Assembly: GCA_035235625.1 (NCBI GenBank)
Contig: CP141147.1
Span: 30,424,756-30,488,755, forward strand
Direction of reading: 5' to 3'
Origin: Saururus chinensis
Taxonomy: Eukaryota > Streptophyta > Magnoliopsida > Piperales > Saururaceae
DNA length: 64,000 bases
Positions 22,871 to 34,600 of this stretch are shown in pieces; position 1 is the first letter of the stretch; every line of letters starts with the position of its first letter. The position numbers and the translations under genes were made by a program. The notes beneath the pieces were generated by a model that did no database searches, was not told where the DNA came from, and worked only from the letters and a program-made list of their open reading frames with translations.

Positions 22871-24636
22871 TATGTCCATATTTTTATAACGCCTCCTCCC
22901 CCCACCGGGCACCTCTTTCTCCGGCATCTCCTCCCTCTTTCTCTTCTCATGCATTCTCTTCAATGGGTAGTGGAGGGCCGTGAGTGCCTGGAGTTTTGGA
23001 CCTTGGCCTTGTTCAGGCCACCTGGGATCGCGCACTTGGACCCGCCTTCGTCCCTTTTCTACTCTCCTCCACCTCCACCTCCACCTCCAGAACTCAGCCC
23101 CCTCCCTCGAAGGTTCCACCTTAGACACAGAGCCAGACGCTGGCGCTTTTCATCTCTCTTGACTCTCTCCCCTTTCAGGTGAAAATACAAGTACTGATTG
23201 TCGGAGGACTCCGTTCTTTTGATCAAGGGCGTGCTTTTTCAATCTAGCTTTGATCAGACGGAAAATAATTTTTAAAAAATGGTTTTATATGCCTATGCAA
23301 TTCGTGTTCGAGGTTTCCAAGGTCTTGTACGTGATTTGCGTGTGTGCCTGTTTCTCAGGTAGCTGGGAAACAGCCAGGAAGGTGAGGGGACCCTGCTGTT
23401 TGATGCGTTTGAGCGTGTTTCGGCTGAATTTCCGGTGCAAGTCTGTAGCGACAAGCTAAAACAGCCACAGATTGTAATATCTATCTTTTTGTTTTCTTCT
23501 TTGAGTTTTTTTATCGATGCTGGGTATTGTGTTTGTGACTTATTGATGGAATTGTTTGTAGTTGCAAACGGTGATATGGATTTAACAAAAAAATAAAATT
23601 TTTATAGGTGGAAAAGAAAGGTATGATTAGATTATTACGGATTGGTATTTAGTATGGTGGGAATTAAGAGTGGTCCGTGTGCTGTTGGTGATCATGTCCT
23701 CAATATTATGCTTCTCTAAAAAATAGTTGAGTTCTCAGAATTATCATCCATAAGGGAAGAGAACTGTGAAGTTTGTTTCTCCAATACAATCAATTTTAGT
23801 TGATGGTTCGCTATATTTCAGCTGTGACTGATAAACTAAGATAAGAAGTTGGATTTACTCATTCATTCTATTTTTTTTATACATGAGCGGGTATATCTTT
23901 TCTAAATCCATTGAAAGATGCAGTTTTTGTCCATCGCAAGAAGTTGGTGTCTGTACTAGGCAAATACAACTTTTTGCCCATTTTCTAGCTTACTTCTCAC
24001 ATTTATGAAGCCTTATATAAGAGCCGTGAATTTTATGCTTGTGATACACCTCAGCTAAACTTGCATGAGATTTTGGTTTATGTTGTTGTTGCCTAACTGA
24101 TAAATATCATGATATATGTCATTTGTTATGCGACTTGACCCTTCTTTGTACAAATGATTACTCTTAATCTATGTTATTTGCATGATGGAAATATTAACTC
24201 ATATAGCCAACCGCAGATAACTAGGGAAAAATAACATAGCGGTGTATCTGGGTATTATTATCCCCATGTTATGAGGGTTGTGCCAGGGAGGGATCTGGGA
24301 TTAATTATTTCTTTTGTGTTCTTTACATGGATCAATATCATCACGTCGAGTATGACGAGGTTGTAAGTCAAACTCAAAACCCATGTTAAGTAGTGTAATT
24401 GTTTATCTAAACTCCTTATATATGTCACATACTTTCTTCTTTTAAGCCTGTTTGCTTTTTTAAAGGGCAATATTGATGATACCGCCCTTATGACGGATCA
24501 TTTGTTTCTACATTTAGTTAATTACTTTATTTTGCTATTTGATTTGCTTATATCATTGCATCAAATAGTCCAGAAGTAATTGAGAGGAACTGATAGATTC
24601 CATTTTATATCAGAAGATTGTACTACGTTTACATAA

Positions 24637-25436
24637 ATGGAGAACTATGCCAGCAAGAAAGTTTCTCGTGAGCTCAGTATTGCTAGAAGGGAGAACAGAC
24701 TTACTTCCAAAGATACAAATAATGGGAGTAGAAACACTCAATATTGTAAACGGCTTGGATGTAGCACCAGGCTTGACACCAAAGAGGGCAATCAGATAGG
24801 TAATTTAGAGAAGGGAAAATATTCCAAACCTTCTTTCCGTGCTTCAAGTAGCAAGACAGTAGTTGGAAGCTCCTATAGATCATTTTCTAACACAAATGAC
24901 TTAAAAAGCTCTAGCAAATATCCTCAGGAAAAAATTGATTTGTGTCAAAGCAGTAACGTGCAGAATCAAACAGATTGTGAAGTTTTAGGGACCTCTGCTT
25001 CTTCTTCAGTAGTTTAGGTTCAAAATGTTGAACGTGGACTTCTTGATGGTATTAGTTCAATGGAAGAGGAAGTACTGAACTCTGCCACGACATCAAATAC
25101 AACATCCAAAAATCAAATCACTCCATGTTTGGATGTGAAAGATCAGGTTGCTTCTATTGGCCCATCCATCAAACGGAATTTTTCTTCACAAACTTCTGTT
25201 GGCACATCAAAAGGATCAGTCTTATTGGGTTCAGATACTGGTTCTCATAACCGTAGCCTCAAGAATTTCCGTTGTACATCACTATCAGATGTGCTTCCTT
25301 CTAGCTATACTAACTCAATTTCTGCTCCCACTCCCAGAGGGACCGATTCTACTAAAAGGAGAGGTCTTCTTTTAGATGGAGAGAGCTCTTCCAGGAGGGG
25401 AAAGAGCACAAGCGGGTCATCTACCAGAGGAAGTTC
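24637..25436 (+). pseudogene. Captured fragment of a RING-type E3 ubiquitin ligase gene (N-terminal region)
   Basis: The frame opens MENYASKKVSRELSIARREN and includes NTQYCKRLGCSTRLD, KPSFRASSSKTVVGSSYRS, NFRCTSLSDVLPSS and LLLDGESSSRRGKS. This N-terminal pattern is known from plant RING proteins of the RHG1/MBR type; recognition is from memory. A TAG at 25015-25017 interrupts the frame. The same frame then continues about 140 codons (25018-25440) before joining transposase sequence. The RING domain is absent. Upstream 5'UTR-like exons and introns appear to be included: a splice-like 'cag|gtgaaa' near 23178 and 'tatatcag' near 24614. It was therefore copied from genomic DNA, not from mRNA. 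Confidence 0.65.
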
Positions 25437-25640
25437 AATCTTACTCTCGTTAATATTCCTACCTTTAAAAAGCCAGATGAAGAAAATTTAGTATTGCCAC
25501 TATTAACAAGAAGGCAACCTGGGAGGCCCAAGAAGAAGAGGATTCTTTCTCTTGGTGAGAAAATAAAAAGAAAAATTAAATGTGGTCGATGTGGTAAACT
25601 TGGTCACCACAACAAAAAATCATGTAAAGAGGCTTTGTAG
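25437..25640 (+). pseudogene. MULE transposase C-terminus with zinc knuckle
   Basis: Reads NIPTFKKPDEENLVLPLLTR, then RRQPGRPKKKRILSLGEK and KCGRCGKLGHHNKKSCKEAL before a TAG at 25638. A GRPKKKR basic block followed by a CxxCxxxGHxxxxC knuckle is the usual tail of plant MuDR-type transposases. Only the tail remains. The catalytic DDE domain is missing, so the element is non-autonomous. The frame differs from that of the RING fragment upstream. Confidence 0.7.
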
Positions 25641-26784
25641 TCCCTCATATATAATGTTTTTTTTCCTACTTTTGTTTTAGAAATACAGAAATTTCAATTT
25701 TTATATGCAAATTATAATTTCATATTCAAAAGGCATTGCTTAGTTGACATTTTAATTTCCCTTCCAGTACTAAATCATTAATTTAGTGTTACAGTAAATT
25801 TATACTCTATCAGTATCATAGTATAAATCTACTATAATTCATTTTATGATTTTATATTGAAAAGTCATGTATCACAGTAAACTTATACTCTGTTCTGATT
25901 TCATATTGAAAGGTCATACCTTATAGTAAATTCATACTGTTGTAATTCATTTTTTGAAGGGAATGTAAGAAATAGATACAAGCGGGAAAAACAAAGGGTG
26001 CTCAGAATGATGAACAGTCTACCTCTTATCAGAAACAAAAAAAAATCAAAAATTCCAATATCGTCAAGTGTTGTTTACTTGTTACTTATTGGTATAAATT
26101 TCTTGTTTTCTTTGAGCCCAAAGGTTGAAGAAACTTATTAAAACTTACAGTTCTATAAAGGAACCTGTTTATTATGGAGTCACATAACACCACACAAAGA
26201 ACTCTTTCCATGAGATCTGTAGATTCTTTGAAGGCATTGGATCACTTGTGAGATTAGAATGCACTAGCAAGACATGATGTCAGCCTGATAGTTTTCCTTG
26301 CCGAACTTCACATAACATTCTAATTCCTCTTTTACACAGAAACTTTGATTAGTATACAACATAAAATCAAATGGGCAACACGACCTACATGTTAGTGGCA
26401 ATGTTCACACTTGCCATGCTCTCTAGTCCAACACACAGTGCAATGAAGCCAGAGTTTAACACGTAAAATAGGCAAATGAGAAGAGTCAACACTAAAGATG
26501 TGACCTGAGGGCAAAGCCCAGATCAACGAAGAGTCCAAAACACTAGCAGTCGGTCAAGTCCAGCAACAAAAAAACTTTCCAATAAAATGGTTCCTGATGG
26601 GTTGATAACCCCTATATGTGTTAGCAAATGGTTGTTATAACAATTTCATCATGAAGTCATGTGTTACAAAATACATTTTACAACACAAAATCAGTTTTCA
26701 CACCAAGTTGGCTTCTGCACTTGAATCATTCCCCTATTTGATTCACACAAGAGGCTTCTGGACAGTCATCTAAGTTGCTCCTAT
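25641..26784. other. Internal non-coding part of the Mutator-like element
   Basis: AT-rich. Three spaced copies of an AGTAAATTTATACTCT-like word (about 25793, 25877, 25923) resemble the core of the minisatellite that follows. No gene was seen. Confidence 0.4.
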
Positions 26785-27225
26785 ATCCACCATAGAACAT
26801 AACAGTAAATATATACTCTATTATTTACATCTACCAAAGAACAAAATAGTAAATATATACTCTGTTATTTACATCCACCACAAAGCAGAACAGTACATAT
26901 ATACTTTGTTATTTACATCCAAAGAACAAAACAGTAAATATATACTCTATTGTTTACATCCACCACATAACATAACAGTAAATATATACTCTGTTATTTA
27001 CATCCACCAAAGAACAAAACAGTAAATATATACTCTATTGTTTACATCCACCACAAAACAAAACAATAAATATATACTCTGTTATTTACATCCACCAAAG
27101 AACAAAACAGTAAATATATACTCTGTTGTTTACATCCACCACATAACAAAATAGTAAATATATACTCTGTTGTTTACATCCACCACATAACAGAAAAGTA
27201 AATATATACTCTATTCACATCCATC
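26785..27225. repeat. Minisatellite, 44-bp unit, 10 copies
   Basis: AGTAAATATATACTCT recurs at 26804, 26848, 26892 (variant), 26933, 26977, 27021, 27065 (variant), 27109, 27153 and 27197. The spacing is 44 except for one 41. Each unit also carries GTTATTTACATCCACCA. It lies inside the Mutator-like element. Confidence 0.9.
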
Positions 27226-28259
27226 TGATTTTAGCATTGCCTCACAGATAATATATGAAACATTTCCACATCTCGTGTTGCTGTCCAAAAAGGATCCCGA
27301 AATGAAACCAAAGGGTAGGATATGAAAGCAAAAAACTTTACTCGATCTGGGCCGTCAATAAGATCACCGGTCACTGTTTGACTCGTTGGCATAAGCATAA
27401 GCATTCAGCTGGGAGGCAAATAGAAATAGAACCACCAACTGCACAACTTGTTTCTTGACCTTGGGGATCTTCATCCTGCCCAATAGTTCAAGTCTAGTCC
27501 GTCCACTGGGTGGACTCAAGCCAAGATATTTTTAAAGCATTTTGTCTGCTTCCATGTGAACTGATGTGAGTCCAAACTCCACAACACTATCACAATTCGC
27601 AAAGCAGAACAACATCTTTATCATGTGTACCCCAAGGACTCTTGGAAATCCAAAATTGTACATTAAAAGGGAACGCAAAGAACAAGTACCAAATCACCAC
27701 TCAGCAATTCTTGCAAAAGCATCAAAACCAAATTCCTGAAACAGATGCAAACAACGCAAAACACAGAAAGAAATGTATGTAAAGCCCAATTTCAGGAGGC
27801 GAGACGAAAAAGGTGTGGTCTCAACCCAAATGGAAAGAAGGGGCTTTGGCGTATAATTGTTGTTGTATGCCGGCAACGGAAACGAGATGGAGATGGTTGA
27901 GCCGCCCCGGCTCTCCCAGAGGCAGATTTGAAACCCCAAATCGACTAAAGAAACAAATCACTTCGTCAAAGATGAGCAAAGAGGGGTTTTAGAAGATAAA
28001 GTACCAGGTAAAATGGAAGTGGTGTCTTAGTTGGATGCCGCAGGCGAGGAGGTGGAGGAGAAGGTGGACACCATTGAAAAGCTCGGTGGAGGTCCTAGGA
28101 GTAGCAACAATCAGTGAGGAAGATGGCAAGCAATGGATTGCAGTAGCATAAAATCGCCAAAAACGAAGCTTCAAATTGCTGGAGCTTTTGTTTTGGTCAA
28201 AAGTAAATGGTGCGCAGTCCCTAGGCGGTTGGAGTCTTAAATTTGGAATTTAATGGGAA
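27226..28259. other. Right internal part of the Mutator-like element
   Basis: Two short minus-strand frames (28174-27989 and 27939-27694) lie in tandem with a possible GT donor between them (near 28011). They could be a second captured gene piece or the leader of a former transposase transcript. No family was recognised. Confidence 0.3.
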
Positions 28260-28405
28260 AAGAAAGAAGGGTATTTTAGGATTTTTAAAAATTACGTATA
28301 ACTTAGTTACTTATTAGTTAATTTTCAATAATCAGGACTTAACGATAATTAAGCATCAAACTTAGTCCTAATGGGTCACGCGCCCTATAAAGTATTCTGA
28401 TAAAG
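28260..28405 (-). repeat. Right terminal inverted repeat of the Mutator-like element
   Basis: On the minus strand it reads ATCAGAATACTTTATAGG, CCCATTAGGAC, then CCTAAAATACCCTTCTT, matching the left repeat landmark by landmark. Divergence is high, which implies an old insertion. Confidence 0.5.
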
Positions 28406-28682
28406 GTAAAGAAGACACAAGGAAAAAATGGTGTTTGAATAGACGCGTTGTTTTTAAATATGGTCCTAAACCGCCTAAAATTAGATAATTAGGGCCTTAA
28501 AAAGTGGGCCATGTCTACTCGCGGCATGCGCACGAAGACATGGGGATGGGTCCGCAATCCGGTTCAGCTCGGCCAGACACCCGATCTCGGTTCGCTTATG
28601 AACCGCAAACCATTTGCTCAGACCAAGCCATGGCTCCTGCTCTGCCGATCTAGGTCCGCCACCCCCGCCGCTCCTCCATCCG

Positions 28683-31600
28683 ATGGCAGCCTCCTCCGCC
28701 GGGCGGTCATGGCGTACGGCCTTTCTCACTCTGAGGGACGAGATCTTGACCCCTCCCCCACGCGCTGTCCTCCTCAACCTCCTCCGCACAATCATCTTCT
28801 CCCAGTCCCAGGCCCTGGTCGCTGCCGCCCACGAACTTCCGCCGCGCGAGGTGGGTACCCTGGTTGCGTGTTTGCTTGATTTCAGCTTTTTGGCTCCGAA
28901 ATTGCATCCGGAATACTCATTTTCTTCTTGGATCGGGTGCAGGTATCGCTGGATTTGATGCTTCTGGTCGAATTGGTGAGCAAAATGGAGGACATTGATG
29001 AAGTGACAGACGTATCCATTCTTACTTGTCATCTGGTATGTATCTCATACTAAGTATGGCTAAACTAAGAGTTGGTTGGAGTGATTTGGGCACAAAGGTT
29101 GAATTTTTACGTTTGGCTTGTTGACTGGAAGTTTCAGTGGTCTCAGTACAGTTCATGATTGGGATGTTGCACACTTGCTCTTTCAAACGCTGTCTATTTT
29201 TATTTTTTTGGAGAAAGAAAAAAAAAGAAAGCGGCGACGAAGCTGTCATTTTAGTAAGGCAGAAGTGTCAGAAACTAGACGCGAATTGCATGAAACATTA
29301 GATGAATTAGGAAGGTGTTGAACAAAACTAAGGAGTGGTTTCTCCAAAAGAAACGATATTTGTTTGTTTCACTTCTTCTGGCTAAAGTTCCTCAGCTAAA
29401 AGTATATTCCACTGTGTATTACTCCCCCCGTCCTACATTAATTGTCGGGGATTAATAAACCAAAATGAACACGACTAGTAAGGTCGGAGGGAGGGAGGGA
29501 GTATCATTTTCACAATAATCATTAGGCCCTATAAGCTCCAATTGGACTGGCATCACATCATCATATAATGCCTAGCATTTTTATGTGTTGTGGTAAATAC
29601 ATTTTAGCTCTGCCATTTGGATTTAGTATGAGCGAGAAAATGTTATCCTGCTCTGTGATGAGCCAGAGTGAATTTCTTGCTAATTTTGGGTATATAATTT
29701 GTGCCAAGTGGACTAGAATAAAAGAAAATAATAAATATCTACTCAACTTGGAGAGGACTCTGGTCGTTTCAACAAATTGTAACGAGTAAAGTTTTTAGCA
29801 ACGTACAACTTATTGAAATGCATGATATACACCACACATTTTGAAAATGGGTCTCAGGACGCGAGGTAAGGGGCGGCATCAGGTGAGATTGGTTGCAAAT
29901 CATGGGGTGTCATGGTTCTGTGAAGTTGGTCCACTCATTTCTATGTGATTCATACCTGCAATTAAGCTAATGTTGATTACAGACTACTCATTCATATCTT
30001 TCTTGTGTTACTTTGTTTAGATTCATGGTGTTAACTGTCGAGTGCGTCTGGAGGTGAATTCAACTTCTTGGCTTTCATTGTTGGACTTTCTAGAAAAAAT
30101 GGTTCAGCTGTGTTTTCGTCATCCAAAGTCAGTCTGTCCAAATGATGTGGCTCGAATGAAGGCCATAAGGGAGGCTTTGGATATTCTCAGGTTAGTTGTC
30201 CTTATATGGAGCAGTGTTATGCTCAGTATCATTTAAGATTTGCTGGACTTATGACTATCTGGGTGACTGTTACTCTGGCAGGAATTGTCTTTCAACCGAG
30301 AGTGCCAAGTTGGTCAAGTTTCTTCTCCAACTTGTTTCATTCTTACAGACAGAGATATCTTCATCTCATTCAAGTGGCAGTCAACAATATGCTGCTCATC
30401 ATGGGACCAGAATCCCTAAAGGAAGCAGTGTTTGGGAGGTTCAGGCAGTAGCTTTTTCTATGCTAGGTGACATACTATCAAGGATGGGTTCCTCTCTTCC
30501 TGCAGATATATGGAAATTAACACTGGAGGTTCTACTTATATCTTTTAAATATATAAACTGTTGGAACACACAAATTGGCTCTATTTTCTGTCCCTAATTA
30601 TTGAATTCTGTTGTAGTGCCTGAGAATTGACTCTAAATTGAGATAAACACGATACAGCAGAAATTGTGTAAAAAACTAATTCAGATGTATTGTATGTATT
30701 GAAGTAGATTCTGAGGAAAGTTATGGATATCTTGTCTACCAAAGGGCCACTTGTGGAGGTCCATATATTCTCAAGGTTTTGAACTTATTTATTCCACTAT
30801 TTTTGTGAATTATTAAAATATGTTTTGGCCAAAGCTGATGAAGGGATTAAACATATTTTGGGTTTGCAGGTTTTATGCCTCAGTTTTGCAATGTCTGCAT
30901 GTAATCCTTTCAGATCCTAAGGGTTCTCTTTCCGACCAAGTAACTTTCAACATCAAATGCTAATGTGAACTTATATTTGGTCAATGGTAATGTTGTTTTA
31001 ACTTGGTTTTTTTAACAAAAGGTAGCAGGTTTTGTGTCTTCATTGCAAAGGTTCTTCACCTATGGGCTCTCTAGTAGAACATCATTAGCTGTTGGTAAGG
31101 AGTTCAGTGTTCAAATTCGCAATTCACAAATGACAGATTCTGGCAAAAACAACTGTGGGGGGCGATATAGGCCCCCACATCTACGAAAAAGAGAAAGTAT
31201 TGATGTGCAGATGCAAAAAGCATATGATGATCAAAGTTCTTCAGATCATGAATCTTCAGGGTATGCATTTGCCTCGTCTGATTCAGAACATAGTGATACT
31301 GATGGTTCTGTGAAAGATATTGATCGATATCAATGCTCCAAGGCAAGAATAGCTGCGCTTGTGTGCATCCAGGTTGGATTCTAGTTGTCACTCTTTATTT
31401 TCTAGCATCCATCCCTTTTCACTTGTCTGCTGTTATCAGCATTATCAAAATAACTATATTTGTTTAACTATTGTAGTACTAAACAACACAGTTCTTAGTG
31501 TGTGTGGCATACCTTGATTGATTTCAGACTATTTTTTATGAGTTAAAGATAAATTTTTTTGGTTGTATTATTTATTTATCTTGTGTATAGAGTTGTTCCT

Positions 31601-34600
31601 TTTTGCATAATGATATCTTATCAATTTATTCTTTTGGAGCTGAAGCATTTTAGCTATTGAACTTTTTAACATTCTGTGCATTGTCTTGAAGGATCTTTGT
31701 GAAGCTGATTCCAAATCACTTGCTGCTTGTTTGCCAATGCTGTTACCAACAAGTGATGTGCTTCAACCTAGGTGAATGACGATAGAATTTGTCTTATATT
31801 ACATTTTTTTAATACTTTTCCAGTATTCCTTTCAATTGGTATATATTTTGTTCTGTTTTACAGAAAAAGCCAGGCTACACTATTGACTTGCCTGCTTTTT
31901 GATCCTATCTTGAAGGTAATGGTTATGTTCTACTAATCTTAGCTGTGGTATTAGCCGTTTTTTTCATTTTCTGTGTTTGGTATGTGTGCCTAAAAAACAC
32001 ATTTTATTTATCTTTTTTCTTGAAAAGAAGAGCCATTGGTGTCTTCTACACTCTTGAAAGTTTAACGTATATTGTAGTATAATAACTTCATGCAAGTAGT
32101 TATCATTTCACCTTCCTGGCTGGAATGGTACTTTACGCTTTAATTTATGCAAAAATCACATCTGCAGGTACGGTTAGCCTCTGCTTCAGCTTTAAGTGCT
32201 ATATTGGATGGTTCTTCATCTGTGTGTTGCCAAGTTGCTGAATACAAAGAGCCTGCCAAGTATGGTTCATTTACTTCACTTTCCAGCACCCTTGGCCAAA
32301 TACTCATGCAGCTCCACTCAGGTATTTGAAAGGACCATATTACTCTTTTTCAGACTCTATATGCTGATATTTTGTTCTTCATTCCTCATTTTTTTTATCT
32401 ATAACGCGGGTTTGTATTGCCTGTTATTTGATCATGCAGGCTTGCTTTTCTTGATTGAAAAAGAAACTCATAATGGTCTGTTGCAATCCTTGTTCAAAGC
32501 CCTTACACATCTGATATCTGCCACTCCGTATGCTCTCACCTTCACTTATATTTCTATTTGGACTCGGGTTTTTTTTCTTATTTATTAGTGTGAAAGACTA
32601 GGAATGTTCAACAATAAATATTGACAAGTTGATCATTTAAGACATCTATTATCATTATGTCTTATTTAGCTGGGATAAGGCATATGATGATGATGCTCAC
32701 AATTTCTTATTTCCTTTCTATGACCGGGGAACAAGAGATAAATTCTTGTATTAGCTATAATTAGAATGGAGTGAATAATGTCTTTGATATTCACTATGTT
32801 AGCTTAAAGCTTTTATTAGATGCTAATTGCCAAACAGTGAAGTGTAGTCCCTGATTAATAAGAATTTTCAACCAATTTAGATGATTAAGTTTAATATAGT
32901 TTAGTATTTATGCTCTTCTTCGTTGTCAAAGTTGTTATTTTCTGATATTACTTATGTTGCAGATACTCTCGGATGCCTGTGGAACTTTTGCCGAGGATTC
33001 TTTCAACATTAGATGCGAAAATTCTCGAAGCATTCGCATTAAAAACTGAGCAGACTACTCTTCTGGTAAATTATGTTGGAAATATGTTTGAAATTGTTTG
33101 AGAAGGCTTGTGGCTTTACTGTATCTAAAACTTAGCTGTACAGGCCAGTTCTCTTAGCTGCTTAAATGCAGCTCTGTCTGTGTCACCACCATCTTTGCTT
33201 GTTGCAGAAATGCTTCAAGAACAAAGACCATCAGGTTTTGTCCACGTCAATTTCCATGCAGTTTATTCTAGTTAAATAGAGATATGGAATTATTTCTCTT
33301 CTTAGATTGTTGGATTAACTTTTGTTTCTACTCATGGATGTAGCTGTGAGTCAATTGAAACCAAGTCTACTTCCTGTCTTATTTAAAGTTTCCCAACAAT
33401 CAGCGCATACTTCCATAAATTATGAGGCACTTCAGGTATTTTTTTTGTAAAAACGGCTTAATTTTCAGTTACACACTTACAATGCACGTGTTTTTCTTTC
33501 TAAGATTTCTATTTAGTGATGATTTTTTATGTAAACCCTTGAGTTTACACTGTCAAAACAGTGGGAAGTTGGATGAAGGGAAGAGTAACCCTATGTGGCA
33601 ATTGTCTTCAGCAGGGTGAGAGAAGAGAGACAGGGAGAAGAGACGTGAGAGGAGCAGGGAGAGACTGAAGATAACTTTTCTCATTGATTTTCCAAGAGGG
33701 CAGTCACCCTTTACATAGTTGTAGAGATTCCTAATTAAACCTTAAGACTAATAAAGGAAACTTCCTAATAGAGAAACTGCCTAATGAAGGAATAGCATAA
33801 ATAAGACTGCCTAATGAAGAAATAGCATAAAGAAGAAATTGCTTAATTTAAAACATCCTAATTATGATCCATAACAATTTTATCTGTAACCAATGTTTAT
33901 TTATCCTTTCTAAATATGCATAATTTTATTGTTGCGTTTTACTGGAATGGATATATAGGACGATCCAGAGACTGAAGAAGTGCTACTGAAAACTTTAGTC
34001 TTATGTATTTTTTGGGGGCTCAACAATCAAATAACTTCCGTGAACTGTGAAGTCTTCTGGATTCTGAAACTCGAAGTTGTTTTAAACTGCTAAAGATGTA
34101 AAAAAAAATTCTTTACAGAAGGGAAAAACGATTTTTGTCCACCTCATGTAGTATTTACTGTGCTTTCTCTGTGACATCGATGAGAAATTTGGTAGCTAGG
34201 CCCTAAATCTGCACTATTGCAGGCTCTTAGAGCAGCATTTCACAATTACCCAAGTGTGATGACTACATTTTGGGAACAAGTCTCTTGTACGGTTTCCGGG
34301 TTGCTTCATATGGGTGGCCCCAGCTGTGGTCGCCATGAAGTTCTAGCTCGGCCTTGGAAGGGAGAGGTTGGAAACACTTCTGTGTTAACTGCTGAGAGAT
34401 GCTTAACAGCTGCTATTAAGGTAAATTTGTACATTTTATATATCATTGCGTTAGAAACTTTAAATTAAATATATACTGCTCATTAATATGCATGATTTTA
34501 TGCACCAGGTACTGGATGAGTGTCTTCGTGCATCATCAGGATTTAAAGGAATGGATGGCCTGCCAAATGATGAGTTACTGGATACACCCTTTTTGTATGA

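Larger units (their letters stand above)
22710..28405. mobile_element. Mutator-like element (Pack-MULE-like chimera)
   Basis: Three observations support this. A MULE transposase C-terminus lies at about 25437-25640. Degenerate terminal inverted repeats of about 150 bp (22710-22870 and 28260-28405) share landmarks such as CCTAAATTACCCTTCTT / CCTAAAATACCCTTCTT and CCCATTACGTCC / CCCATTAGGAC. A host gene fragment with its introns sits between them. Capture of genomic gene pieces between TIRs is the established signature of Pack-MULEs. The 9-bp target duplication could not be identified, so the exact ends are uncertain. The right end lies about 280 bp upstream of the HEATR6-like start codon. Confidence 0.55.

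Noticed and set aside
22829-23182. 117-codon open frame, Pro/Ser/Leu rich
   Set aside because: It lies in C/T-rich sequence that looks like a 5'UTR exon of the captured RING gene, with no domain and a splice-like donor at its end.
26785-27225. Regular direct repeats with near-constant spacing, superficially CRISPR-like
   Set aside because: The units are contiguous 44-bp tandem copies without unique spacers, inside a plant transposon.
28481-29032. 183-codon minus-strand open frame over exons 1-2 of the HEATR6-like gene
   Set aside because: It is antisense to well-supported exons in GC-rich sequence and has no family motif.
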